Below, piece after piece: positions 17,890 through 28,822 of a DNA stretch of 64,000 bases. The stretch comes from Deltaproteobacteria bacterium (GTDB lineage: Bacteria; Myxococcota_A; Polyangia; Polyangiales; Houyiibacteriaceae). The DNA is taken from contig JAEPMI010000001.1 in assembly GCA_017644045.1 (NCBI GenBank), positions 364,470 to 428,469 on the forward strand, read 5' to 3'. The translations under genes and the position numbers were made by a program. Each line of letters starts with the position of its first letter. Position 1 is the stretch's first letter. The notes under the pieces were generated by a model that worked only from the letters and a program-made list of their open reading frames with translations, was not told the origin of the DNA and ran no database searches.

Positions 17890-18519
17890 ATGGGGAAGTC
17901 CTTCGAGCTGCACTACGACGTGGTGTGCCCTTACGCGTACCTCGCCTCGACGCAGATCGAGGCGTTGGCCGAGCGCTGCGACGCGACCATCGAGTGGAAG
18001 CCCTTCCTGCTGGGCGGCGTGTTCCGATCCATCGGCGGCGCCGACGACCCGAACGCGGTGATGCCGGAGCCGAAGGCGGCGCACAACCAGCGCGACATGC
18101 GCCGCTGGGCCGAGCGCTTCGGAGTGCCGCTGGTCATGCATCCCGAGCACCCGCGGCGCTCCGTGCTCGCGCTCCGCGCGCTCCTCGCCGCCGGCGAGGA
18201 GAGCCGCGTACCGGCCACGCACGCGCTCTTCGCCGCCTACTGGAAGCGCGGGGAGGACATCGCGGACCCCGAGGTCGTGGCGCACGCGCTGAGCGGTGCG
18301 GGGCTGGACGGTGTGGCCTGTGTCGAGCGCGCGAGCGAACCGGCGATCAAGGACGACCTCCGAGCCCGGACCGACGCCGCGGTGGCGGCCGGTGTGTTCG
18401 GGGCGCCGACCTTCATCGTCGACGGCGAGCTCGTGTGGGGACAGGATCGACTCCACTTCCTCGAAGCCATCCTGCGCGACATCCCGCTCCGCGAAGCCGC
18501 GCGTCAGCTGCGCGCCTGA
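17890..18519 (+). CDS. DsbA/HCCA-isomerase-like protein with active-site Cys
   Basis: This 209-residue thioredoxin-fold protein is a paralog of the one at 12028. It keeps the overall signatures KPFLLGGVF, GVFGAPTFIVDGELVWGQDRLHFLE and the helical insert. The active-site segment reads YDVVCPYAYLAS, so the glutathione-activating Ser of HCCA isomerases is replaced by Cys, in a position equivalent to the first Cys of a DsbA CxxC (the second is Ala). It could therefore be a one-Cys thiol reductase or a glutathionyl-dependent isomerase. It lies downstream of boxB but with the small minus-strand gene between, so it has its own promoter. Confidence 0.78.
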   Translation: MGKSFELHYDVVCPYAYLASTQIEALAERCDATIEWKPFLLGGVFRSIGGADDPNAVMPEPKAAHNQRDMRRWAERFGVPLVMHPEHPRRSVLALRALLAAGEESRVPATHALFAAYWKRGEDIADPEVVAHALSGAGLDGVACVERASEPAIKDDLRARTDAAVAAGVFGAPTFIVDGELVWGQDRLHFLEAILRDIPLREAARQLRA

Positions 18520-18565
18520 CGAGCGGGACCGCCTTCGAGTCGCGATGACGGAACGAAACGCGCGA

Positions 18566-18678
18566 CCGTGGGCTCGTGCCTCGAGGAGCTTGCCAGCGCG
18601 GGGGTCGACCAAAACCATTTTCGGCGACCTACGCCTCCTCGAAACACGAGCCCACGGCCGCGCGGCCGTGGACTCGTG
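18566..18678. repeat. long imperfect inverted repeat plus third copy
   Basis: CCGTGGGCTCGTG at 18566-18578 pairs with CACGAGCCCACGG at 18645-18657. The pairing extends inward through TCGAGGAG and CTCCTCGA, giving a stem of about 25 bases with a loop of about 42. A further copy, CCGTGGACTCGTG, lies at 18666-18678. The element occupies most of the 164-base gap between converging genes and may be a terminator or an interspersed repeat. Confidence 0.65.
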
Positions 18679-18683
18679 AGGGC

Positions 18684-19376
18684 CTACTCGAGACCGCAGA
18701 GCGGGTCGTCGCCGCAGTCGTTCATCCGATCCAGCCGCTCGGCGTGGGTGTCGGGGCGCGGTCGCGGTCGGGGCCGCCGAACCGCAGGGGCCTCGGGCTC
18801 CGGAGCGGTCTCGACGACGGGCTCCGCTTCGACCATCGGCTCGGGCTCCGCCTGCGGCTCCATGGCCGGCGCGATGGGAACGTGGACCTCGCGGATGATG
18901 ACCTCGGGCTCCGGAGCGGGAGCGGTCGCCTGGACGAAGAGCAGCACGCCGAGGACCGACGCGGTCGCGCCGAGCAACCCGGCGATGACCGGCCAGTGAC
19001 GCGCCGGGCGCTCGGGGGGCGGCTGCATCGAGCTGGCGAGCATGCGGTCGTGAATCAAGGAGCGCTCGGCGCGAATGCGGTCGAGCTCGGCACGCATCGA
19101 GGCGATCTTCCGGTCGCCGTCGGCGGTGCGGGCCTCGACCTCGGCGTCCACGTCGAGCTTCGCCTTCTCGCGGGCGATGGCGGCTTCGCGAGCCGCGACG
19201 GCCTCGGCCGCACGGCGGGCCTGCGCGGCAGCCTCGGCGGCGCGGGCTTCGGCGGCTGCTTCCGCAGCCTTCCGGGCCGAGGCTTCCTCGGCCTCTGCCT
19301 GAACCCGGGCGCTCTCGAGCGCCTCGAGCTCGGCCAGGGCGAACTGCACGCTGTTGTCGGTCGGGTTCTCGTTCAT
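18684..19376 (-). CDS. coiled-coil, single-pass membrane protein with Pro-rich tail
   Basis: The 230-residue protein has three parts. Residues about 12-110 are an Ala/Glu/Arg-rich coiled coil; residues about 125-150 form one transmembrane helix (WPVIAGLLGATASVLGVLLFVQA); the remainder is a Pro/Glu-rich linker, a PRPRPRP basic patch and the closing MNDCGDDPLCGLE. The short DxLCGL-type end recurs in myxobacterial membrane proteins, in my experience, but has no assigned role. The start at 19376 is chosen over 19421 because GGAGG lies six bases upstream. An AT-rich patch with an inverted repeat precedes it. Function is unknown; periplasmic anchoring is plausible. Confidence 0.7.
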   Translation of the reverse strand: MNENPTDNSVQFALAELEALESARVQAEAEEASARKAAEAAAEARAAEAAAQARRAAEAVAAREAAIAREKAKLDVDAEVEARTADGDRKIASMRAELDRIRAERSLIHDRMLASSMQPPPERPARHWPVIAGLLGATASVLGVLLFVQATAPAPEPEVIIREVHVPIAPAMEPQAEPEPMVEAEPVVETAPEPEAPAVRRPRPRPRPDTHAERLDRMNDCGDDPLCGLE

Positions 19377-19471
19377 CGCGTCCTCCATGTTCGTCAGGAG
19401 GTAGTGCGAAGACCGGGCCAACCGTTTTCTTCAATGATTACTTAGGATCCGAATCACCTGAGCTTCTATCG

Positions 19472-19487
19472 ATAGATTTCGATCTAT
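19472..19487. promoter_or_regulatory. AT-rich inverted repeat upstream of the 19376 gene
   Basis: ATAGAT-TTCG-ATCTAT forms a six-base perfect stem with a four-base loop in an AT-rich patch of about 70 bases (19430-19498). It is placed to act as a terminator for the thioredoxin gene or as an operator for the coiled-coil gene. Confidence 0.4.
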
Positions 19488-19498
19488 TGAGAGAAGAC

Positions 19499-20050
19499 TC
19501 AGTCGACGAAGGGCTCGAGGACCTCGTCGAGCGTGCTCGAGCGCACCTCGCCCACGAAGCTCGCGGCGACGTTTCCTTCCGGGTCGACCAGGATCGTGGT
19601 CGGGAGCAGCTCGACGCCGAAGCGATCGAGGTCCGACTGGGAGACCACAGCCTGCGGGAACTCCATCCCGAGCCGACGAGCGGCGGGGATCGAGCGGCGG
19701 TCGACCGCGAGGCCGATGGCGGTGCCGCCAACCGCGGCGAGCTTCTCGTGAGCGGCCTGGATGGCGGGAGCTTCCGCCCGGCAGGCCGGACACCAGCTCG
19801 CCCAGAAGGTCAGCAGCACGGGCTTGCCGCGGTGGGATTCGAGGTCGAAGGTTCCACCAGTCGCGAGCGGGAGGCTGAGCGCCGGGACCGGCTCGCCCGC
19901 AGGCATCGGCTCGCGCCCACGCTGGTTGGAGAGCATCCAGAGCGCGCCCACGACGACGAGGATCCACGGCGCGAGCGCCCGGAGGACGGCCGCGAGCCCG
20001 CGACGAGGCGCGGGCGGAGCGTTGGACGCGGAGGCAGTGGAGTCGGTCAT
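19499..20050 (-). CDS. TlpA-type membrane-anchored thioredoxin
   Basis: The 183-residue protein has an N-terminal anchor (LRALAPWILVVVGALWML, about residues 24-42) and a periplasmic thioredoxin-like domain with the redox motif WCPAC (FWASWCPACRAEAP) and the cis-Pro loop LLPTTILVDPEG. Proteins of this group reduce periplasmic disulfides, for example in cytochrome c maturation, but no such genes are nearby. The ATG overlaps the stop of the upstream phosphatase in an ATGA, so the two are translated together. The start at 20050 is preferred to 20107 because the extra residues are Arg-rich. Confidence 0.88.
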   Translation of the reverse strand: MTDSTASASNAPPAPRRGLAAVLRALAPWILVVVGALWMLSNQRGREPMPAGEPVPALSLPLATGGTFDLESHRGKPVLLTFWASWCPACRAEAPAIQAAHEKLAAVGGTAIGLAVDRRSIPAARRLGMEFPQAVVSQSDLDRFGVELLPTTILVDPEGNVAASFVGEVRSSTLDEVLEPFVD

Positions 20051-20673
20051 GGGGCGGGGACCCGAAGGTGAGCGAGCACCTCGTCGAAGGTCGTGAACGG
20101 TACGCAAGGTACGCCCCGCTCGTTACAGTGCAACGCCAGCAGACTCCCTTCGACGGCGAAGACGGTGGGCACGACGCCGGCCACGGAGCGGTCGGACGAG
20201 CCGTCGCCAGCGAAGAGGTGCGCCCCGTGGCGCTCGCAGACCGCCGCTTTGCAGATCGCGTAGGGGCCGCGCGCGAGGTCGCGGTGAGGGAAGTCGAGCG
20301 TCGGGCCCGCGGGACCGGGCTCGAGACGGTTGTAGTAGGTGGCCGCGAAGAGCGAGAGCCGGTCACCGAGGATCGCCTCGATGTAGAGCCCGAAGCCACC
20401 GGACGCGAGCACGAGGGTCAGCGCACCGCGGCGGGCGGCGTCGAAGAGAGCGTCGGCGCCCTCCCGCAACGCTCCGAGCTCTCGGGCTCGCTCCTCCATC
20501 CGTGTGCGGTCAGCGGTGACACTCGCCCACATCCGCCGCTGCGCGTCCGCGAGCGAGAGCTCGCCCCGTCGCCAGGCGGCACCGACATCGCGCCACCCGG
20601 GCTCGGCGAAGGTCTCGCAGAGCTCGTCACCGACGTCGTGGACGGCGAGCGTCCCGTCGAAGTCGATCACCAT
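20047..20673 (-). CDS. MtnX-like HAD-superfamily phosphatase
   Basis: The N-terminal MVIDFDGTLAVHDVG carries the HAD nucleophile (DFDGT), VLASGGFGLYIEAIL is motif II, and HLFAGDGSSDRSVAG is motif IV. Together with the cap region (GWRDVGAAWRRGELSLADAQRRMWASV) this resembles the MtnX-like group of HAD-IB phosphatases. MtnX itself works in methionine salvage, but substrate cannot be read from sequence and no other salvage gene is near. The start is either ATG 20673 or GTG 20706, which adds eleven residues. The gene is divergent from the PEGA operon and overlaps the thioredoxin gene by four bases. Confidence 0.78.
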   Translation of the reverse strand: MVIDFDGTLAVHDVGDELCETFAEPGWRDVGAAWRRGELSLADAQRRMWASVTADRTRMEERARELGALREGADALFDAARRGALTLVLASGGFGLYIEAILGDRLSLFAATYYNRLEPGPAGPTLDFPHRDLARGPYAICKAAVCERHGAHLFAGDGSSDRSVAGVVPTVFAVEGSLLALHCNERGVPCVPFTTFDEVLAHLRVPAP

Positions 20674-20761
20674 CGTTGGAGGGGCGAGGTGGTCTTCCTT
20701 GTCCACGCGGGGCTCGCCATAGCATGCTTGGGACGGTGGCTGACGCAGGCCGCCCGAACGC

Positions 20762-22299
<1,538 letters not shown>

Positions 22300-22300
<1 letters not shown>

Positions 22301-23681
22301 TGCGCCGTACACTCGTGGCCTTGCTCTCCACGCTCGGGCTCTCCTGCGTGTTCGGCGACGTGAAGTCCACCGAAGACGCGGTCCCGATCGAGGCCATCGA
22401 GCGGCCGGCCGAGTTCTCCAACGCCGGAGCCTTCGGCCTGGTGCTCGACGGGTACGCCGGGCAGAGCGCGAGCGGCATCCCGGTGTCGCGCATCGTCGCG
22501 ACCGCGGGACCCGGAAGTGGCCACGTCGCGATCGGCGTCTGGGACGGTGACGGGGACCGACCGCGCGAGGCCATCTTCGATGGCTGCGAGGAGCTCACGG
22601 ACTGTGAGCGCACGATCGGCACCGACGTGATCGGCTTCCCGCTCTGGAACGGCATGCGCGACTGCGTGATGACCTCGGCCGCCGAGGAGCGAGCCGTGCG
22701 CATCCAGTGCGAGTCGGATTCCTCGATGATCCTCCGACTCGCCGTCCCGGGGACCGCGGGCTTCGGCACCGCGCTCGCCGCCATCCCCGCGAACAACGGC
22801 GCCGGTGTGGCGCTCATCGGCGCGCCCGAGCCGGGCATGGTCGCCGAGTCGGGCGAGCTCTGGAAGATCGTCGCTGGCGAGGTCTCTCCGATCCAGCTCA
22901 CGGTGGGAGGAGACTCCGGCATCGGCGCCGGCGCCCAGCTCGGCGCGGCGCTCTCCGCGGCCGAGCTGCCCTCCGGTGACGTGATGGTCGCGGCGTCGGC
23001 TCCGGGTGCTTCGCGGGTGGTGGTGTTCCGCCTCCCCGCCGATCCGACCGACCTGGCGCTCGAGACGCTCGGCTGCGTCGACGCGACCGTGGTTCGTCCG
23101 CCGGGCTCGGACGTGATGCTCGGCGGCGCGATGGCCGTCGGCGACGTCGACGGTGACGGGACCCCCGATCTGGTCCTCGGCGATCCCGCGGCGAACCGGC
23201 TCTCCATCGTGACCGGGACGAGCCTCACGGGCGCGGTCGGCTGCGTCGATCCGTCCACCGTCGACGACCCGACCTCCACGCGAATCGACTGCGCATCCGT
23301 CGACGCGCCCAGCGTCGACACGTGTGGCTCCTTCGGTGCGGCGGTCGAGATCGGCGACGTGAACGGCGACGGCATCGGCGACGCGGTCGTCGGTGCCCCC
23401 AGCTCCACGGTCAACGGCGACGCCGACGCCGGCGCGGTCTACACCATTCCCGGCTCGACCGGTGGCCTCGACGCCAGCGGTGGCAAGGGCCTCGGCATGA
23501 GCCAGACGGAGCCGGACATGCGACTCGGCGAAGCGCTGGCGACCGTGCCCTCGCAGCTCACCGGCGCTGTCCGCGACGAGGTCGTGGCCGCCGCTCCAGG
23601 GGACGCACGGCTCTTCCTCTTCTGGTGCAGCGGCGTGGCCGGCGACGACGCCGCCGAGGGTCGCGACCGCTGTCTCGAGCG

Positions 23682-23685
<4 letters not shown>
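22300..23685 (+). CDS. FG-GAP/integrin-like repeat lipoprotein
   Basis: The signal MRRTLVALLSTLGLSC ends at a lipobox Cys, so the protein is probably membrane-attached. The body of about 440 residues contains FG-GAP-type beta-propeller blades with calcium-loop motifs: VGDVDGDGTPDLVLGDPAAN, IGDVNGDGIGDAVVGAPSST and earlier FGTALAAIPANNGAGVALIGAPEP. Several Cys residues may pair. FG-GAP propellers mediate adhesion or ligand binding. The gene starts within the stop of the PEGA gene (TGATG) and ends in an ATGA overlap with the NtrC-type regulator, so all three are translationally coupled. It does not resemble a sensor kinase. Confidence 0.82.
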
Positions 23686-25087
<1,402 letters not shown>

Positions 25088-25091
<4 letters not shown>

Positions 25092-25753
25092 GGGTCCTGC
25101 TGGTCGAAGACGACATCGCCCTCGGCGATCAGGTGGTCGAGCACCTCGAAGGCATCGGCTGCGAGGTCGAGTGGATCAAGGACGGCGACGAGGCGCGCGG
25201 CGAGGACTCGACCGAGTACGCGCTGATCGTGCTCGACCTGATGCTCCCGGGAACGTACGGGATGGAGCTGCTCAAGATCTTCCGGAGCCAGGGCGACGTC
25301 CCGGTGCTGGTGCTGAGCGCACGGCAGGACACGTCCGACAAGGTCCGGGCGCTCAAGCTGGGGGCCGACGACTACCTCACCAAGCCCTACTGGCCCGAGG
25401 AGCTCGTGGCCCGCGTGCGCGCGCGGCTGCGCCGGCCGGAGCTGCGCCGCGAGGACGGCCGCAAGAAGGTGGGCGCCATCGTGCTCGACGAGGGCGCGCG
25501 AACGGTCGAGGTGGGCGGCGCCAGCATCGACCTGACCAAGGCGGAGCTCGATGTGCTGCTCGCGCTCGCGAAGCGACCGGGCTCGGCGATGACGCGACGG
25601 GCGCTGGTCGAAGCAGCGCTCGAGCAGGGCAGCGAGCGAACGCTCGACGTCCACGTCTCCCGACTCCGCAAGAAGCTCGGCGACGCGGGCGGCCAGATCG
25701 CCACCGTCTGGGGCATCGGCTACAAGCTCCTGGAGGAGCTGCCGGATGAGTGA
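25088..25753 (+). CDS. OmpR/PhoB-family response regulator
   Basis: The 221-residue protein has a receiver with acidic pocket VEDD, phospho-acceptor Asp50 (LIVLDLMLPG) and Lys in YLTKPYWPEEL, followed by an OmpR-type winged helix (VDVHVSRLRKKLGDAGGQIATVWGIGYKLLEE near the C-terminus, with LDVHVSRLRKKLG as recognition helix). It begins within the stop codon of the NtrC-type regulator. Two regulators of different output classes, coupled to each other and to envelope proteins without a kinase, are unusual. The third gene overlaps it by eight bases. Confidence 0.95.
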
Positions 25754-26702
25754 ACGAACGACGCGAGCCGTGCTGGCGATCCTGCTCTGCGGGTGCGCGA
25801 GCAACGGCGGCGGCGACTCGGACCGCCGCGACGGATCGGTGATGGACGGCGCGGTGGACGGTGGCGCCGGCGAGTGCGCCATGGAAGGCGACCCGTGCGA
25901 CGCCGACGGAGACGGCTGCACCCAGGACCTCTGTCGGGGCGGCGAGTGCGTCGCGGGCGCGGCGGTGACCTGCGACGACGGCGCCTCTTGCACCACCGAC
26001 ACGTGTGTGTCCACGGGCCCGATGACCTTCAGCTGCGAGCAGACCGTCAGCGCCGGCCGCTGCTTCGCGGGCGGCGAGTGCCGCTCGGAGGGCGACCGCG
26101 ACCCGGCCGCGATCTGCCGGGTCTGTGACCCCAGTCAGTCGACGATGGACTGGTCCAACGCCGAAGGCGCCTGCGACGACGGCGACGTCTGCACGACGAA
26201 CGACACCTGCCGCTCGGGCAACTGCGAGGGGGACCCTCGCGTCGACGACTTCGAGCCGAACGACGACATGGTCGCGCCGCACGGGCTCGGCACGGTCAGC
26301 GACGGCGACAGCTACCCCGCGGGGACGCTCGAGGGATCGATCTATCCCGACGACGACGTCGACTGGTTCGTCTACGTGGACAGCGACGACTTCCCGAGCT
26401 CGATCTTCCCGCGCGCTCAGCTCCAGGACGTCCCCAGCGGCTCGGACTACGACCTGTGTCTCTTCATCCGCTGCCAGGACGGGAGCACGCCGGACGTGGA
26501 CTGCACCGCTGGCTCGCGCGAGGACACGGGCGGTCTGCGCGGTTGCTGCTCCCGCAACGGCGCGAGCGCCGACGAGAACGTGCGCGTCGACCACGACTGC
26601 GACGCGACGGACGACACGGCAGACGTGTTGGTGCGGATCACCAGGGCCAGCGGCCCGCCGGTCTGCGACACGCTCTACACGCTCCGCTACGGCGACGACT
26701 GA
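25746..26702 (+). CDS. Cys-rich lipoprotein
   Basis: A short signal (MSERTTRAVLAILLCGC) ends in a lipobox. The mature protein of about 300 residues has an Asp/Gly-rich linker and then roughly 25 cysteines in spaced pairs such as CMEGDPCDADGDGCTQDLC and DGDVCTTNDTC, typical of disulfide-stabilised repeats in myxobacterial surface lipoproteins. The C-terminal half (from about 165) has the layout of a pre-peptidase-like beta domain: DDFEPNDD, then DDDVDWFVYVDSDD and a closing TLYTLRYGDD. Ligand unknown. It overlaps the OmpR regulator by eight bases. Confidence 0.75.
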   Translation: MSERTTRAVLAILLCGCASNGGGDSDRRDGSVMDGAVDGGAGECAMEGDPCDADGDGCTQDLCRGGECVAGAAVTCDDGASCTTDTCVSTGPMTFSCEQTVSAGRCFAGGECRSEGDRDPAAICRVCDPSQSTMDWSNAEGACDDGDVCTTNDTCRSGNCEGDPRVDDFEPNDDMVAPHGLGTVSDGDSYPAGTLEGSIYPDDDVDWFVYVDSDDFPSSIFPRAQLQDVPSGSDYDLCLFIRCQDGSTPDVDCTAGSREDTGGLRGCCSRNGASADENVRVDHDCDATDDTADVLVRITRASGPPVCDTLYTLRYGDD

Positions 26703-26703
26703 G

Positions 26704-27117
26704 ATGGAGGTCACCCTGAGTCTGGACGAGTGGCCGCTCGTCGTGGCCCGGTGGCCCGGGGACGGCGGGCTCGAGGACATCGATCGCTACTACGCCCAGT
26801 ACCCGGAGCTGATCCGTCGCGGCCGGGCCGATGGGCCCATCGTCTTCATCACCGACCTGCAGAAGGTGAGCATGGCGGGGACCAACGCCACCAAGCGTCA
26901 GCACGTCGCCAAGCACACGGCGAAATTCATCCCCGAGCTCACACCGCTGATCCGTCGAGAAGCGGTGATCGCCAGCTCGGCCTGGGCCAAGGCCAGCATG
27001 ACCGCGGTGTTCATGTTCTCGAAGCCCGCCTGGGAGCTGAAGGTCTTCACCGACGAGCGCGACGCGCGTTTGTGGCTCGCCGCAGTCGAACCCTCGGTTC
27101 GGCTGGACCCGGACTGA
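26704..27117 (+). CDS. SpoIIAA-like (STAS-fold) small protein
   Basis: This 137-residue cytoplasmic protein has alternating strands and helices: LDEWPLVVARWPGD, then ADGPIVFITDLQKVSM, IPELTPLIRREAVIASSAW, MTAVFMFSKPAWELKVFTDERDARLWL. This is the pattern of SpoIIAA-like proteins, which are predicted STAS/SEC14-fold members of unknown ligand. The start follows the preceding stop by one base, so it is the last gene of the six-gene operon. No phosphorylatable Ser motif of anti-sigma antagonists can be assigned with confidence. The gene converges on 27125 with seven bases between stops. Confidence 0.65.
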   Translation: MEVTLSLDEWPLVVARWPGDGGLEDIDRYYAQYPELIRRGRADGPIVFITDLQKVSMAGTNATKRQHVAKHTAKFIPELTPLIRREAVIASSAWAKASMTAVFMFSKPAWELKVFTDERDARLWLAAVEPSVRLDPD

Positions 27118-27124
27118 CACGCGC

Positions 27125-27793
27125 TCAGGCCGGGTGGGGCTTCTCGGTCCACTCGGGCGGGAGCCACTCGTGCTCTTCGCCGAGCTCGGGCTTCGGGGTG
27201 GGGACCGAGGGGCCGACCCAGAGCGCGATGTCGTCGAACTCGCGGACGAAGTGCGCGAGGCGGACCCGCTCGGCGGCGCCGATCTCGAAGGTCTCGCCGC
27301 AGACGTGCGCGCGCACCACCCGCGCGTCGTACATCTCGCGGACCTCGGCGATCGTCACCTTGGCGGTCACCGCGTCCCATGCGCCGGCGGTCATGGGGAC
27401 GCCCGCGTACTCCGCCCGCGCGTCGACGCGCTCACCGTCGATCTCGAGCGCGATGTGATCGCACGAGCGCCAGCGGGCCTCTGGAGCCGCGCGGCCGACC
27501 AGGAGGTCGACGCGGATGTCGTCGTGCTCGGGCGCGGCGGTCAGGTCGAAGCTGCCCCAGGGCACGGGCGCGTCCGGGGTCTCGAAGACCAGCTCGGCGA
27601 GCACGCTGGGCTCGAAGACGAAGGGCTCGTCCTCCATGACCTCCAGGTCGTCCGCGAGCTCGCCCGGTTCGACGGCGGCGGCACCGGCCCAGTGGAGGAC
27701 CAGGAGCAGGAGGGGGAGCAGGGAAAGCCAGCGGGAGGGCGCGGACGAATCCGCACTCGCTCGCACGCTGGGCTCGGGCTGCCTCTCGGGCAT
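27125..27793 (-). CDS. single-pass envelope protein, unknown function
   Basis: The 222-residue protein has a polar N-terminus, a hydrophobic signal or anchor (WLSLLPLLLLVLHWAGAAA, about residues 22-40) and a periplasmic beta-rich domain with two cysteines (SCDHIALEIDGER and AHVCGETFEIG) that could form a disulfide. It ends WLPPEWTEKPHPA. No family is recognised. The open frame extends another 230 codons upstream, but that part is antisense to the rhomboid gene, so the start is placed at ATG 27793. The rhomboid gene is divergent from it. Confidence 0.6.
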   Translation of the reverse strand: MPERQPEPSVRASADSSAPSRWLSLLPLLLLVLHWAGAAAVEPGELADDLEVMEDEPFVFEPSVLAELVFETPDAPVPWGSFDLTAAPEHDDIRVDLLVGRAAPEARWRSCDHIALEIDGERVDARAEYAGVPMTAGAWDAVTAKVTIAEVREMYDARVVRAHVCGETFEIGAAERVRLAHFVREFDDIALWVGPSVPTPKPELGEEHEWLPPEWTEKPHPA

Positions 27794-27894
27794 CGGGGTC
27801 TGACTCCAAGGCTCCGGCGGGGGGCTGGCAAGCCCCTCCCACCTCGCTGATAGGCCCCATGATTCACCCGGATCGACGGAAGCGCCAGTGCCAC

Positions 27895-27900
27895 TATGCT
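27895..27900 (+). promoter_or_regulatory. -10-like TATGCT before the rhomboid gene
   Basis: TATGCT contains an ATG that automated calling would take as the start; a GTG lies seven bases after it (27908), matching the spacing seen at other genes here. Confidence 0.4.
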
Positions 27901-27907
27901 TCCCCCG

Positions 27908-28822
27908 GTGAGGCACCTGCACGATTTCGAGGACCAAGCCCTCGCCCGCCGGTTCGCGGACGCGCTCTACGCCGAGCAGATCCCGACGTCCGTGCGGGAG
28001 AGTCGGAAGGGCGGGCACGCCGTCTGGGTCGAGGAGGACGACGACCTCGACGCGGCCAAGGCGGCCCTGGCCGTCTTCCTCGACGACCCGAACGACCCCC
28101 GCTTCCAGAGCCTCCAGAAGGAAGCGAAGGAGCAGCGGAAGGCGATCGCCGCCGAGGAGAAGAAGAGCCGTCACAAGGAGATGAAGGCCCGGGAGGCGTT
28201 CAAGAAGCCGGCGATCGGCTGGCTGACCGGGCTCTTCATCGGCGCGAGCGTGGTGATCACGATCATCGCCGACCGCGGGCACGCGCCGTCGGCGAGGCTC
28301 TTCGACTTCGCGAAGCTCTACTCGTACCCCGGCGGTCCGATCGACCTCGTGTTCAGCCTCCAGAAGACCTACCTGGAGGACCACGAGTGGTGGAGGCTCT
28401 TGACGCCGATGCTGCTCCACCTGAGCTGGCTCCACCTGCTCTTCAACATGTGGTGGCTCAAGGACCTCGGGACCGCGATCGAGCACCAGGAGTCGAGCTG
28501 GAAGCTGCTCGCCATGGTTCTGGTCGTGAACCTGCTGGCGTGCTTCGGCGAGTTCTTCATCGGCTCGCCGCGCTTCGGCGGCTTCTCCGGCGTCGTGTAC
28601 GGCCTCTTCGGCTACCTGTGGATGCGTGGGCGCTTCGATCCCACCTACCCGATCCGCCTACCCCGCTCGACCGTCCTCTGGATGATGGTCTGGTTCATCC
28701 TCTGCTTCAGCGGGTTCATGCCGATCGCCAACACCGCTCACGCCGTCGGACTCGTCGTCGGTGGCCTCTGGGGCTTCCTCCAGTCCGGCTACATCCGCCG
28801 CGTCTGGCTCCGGAAGAACTGA
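27908..28822 (+). CDS. rhomboid-family intramembrane serine protease
   Basis: After a soluble N-terminal domain of about 100 residues (helix/strand, then a Lys/Glu-rich linker), six transmembrane helices follow. The catalytic pair is Ser227 in GFSGVVYG and His278 in ANTAHAVGLVVGG, and the conserved HLSWLHLLFNMWWL segment supplies the HxxxHxxxN-type signature. Rhomboids cleave transmembrane substrates within the inner membrane. The start is placed at GTG 27908 rather than ATG 27896 because the ATG lies inside a TATGCT promoter hexamer. The 3' end is overlapped by 165 bases of the convergent HTTM-protein gene. Confidence 0.9.
   Translation: MRHLHDFEDQALARRFADALYAEQIPTSVRESRKGGHAVWVEEDDDLDAAKAALAVFLDDPNDPRFQSLQKEAKEQRKAIAAEEKKSRHKEMKAREAFKKPAIGWLTGLFIGASVVITIIADRGHAPSARLFDFAKLYSYPGGPIDLVFSLQKTYLEDHEWWRLLTPMLLHLSWLHLLFNMWWLKDLGTAIEHQESSWKLLAMVLVVNLLACFGEFFIGSPRFGGFSGVVYGLFGYLWMRGRFDPTYPIRLPRSTVLWMMVWFILCFSGFMPIANTAHAVGLVVGGLWGFLQSGYIRRVWLRKN

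Noticed and set aside
27896-27898. ATG as the rhomboid start
   Set aside because: It lies inside a TATGCT hexamer; the GTG seven bases after the hexamer (27908) fits the pattern seen at other genes.
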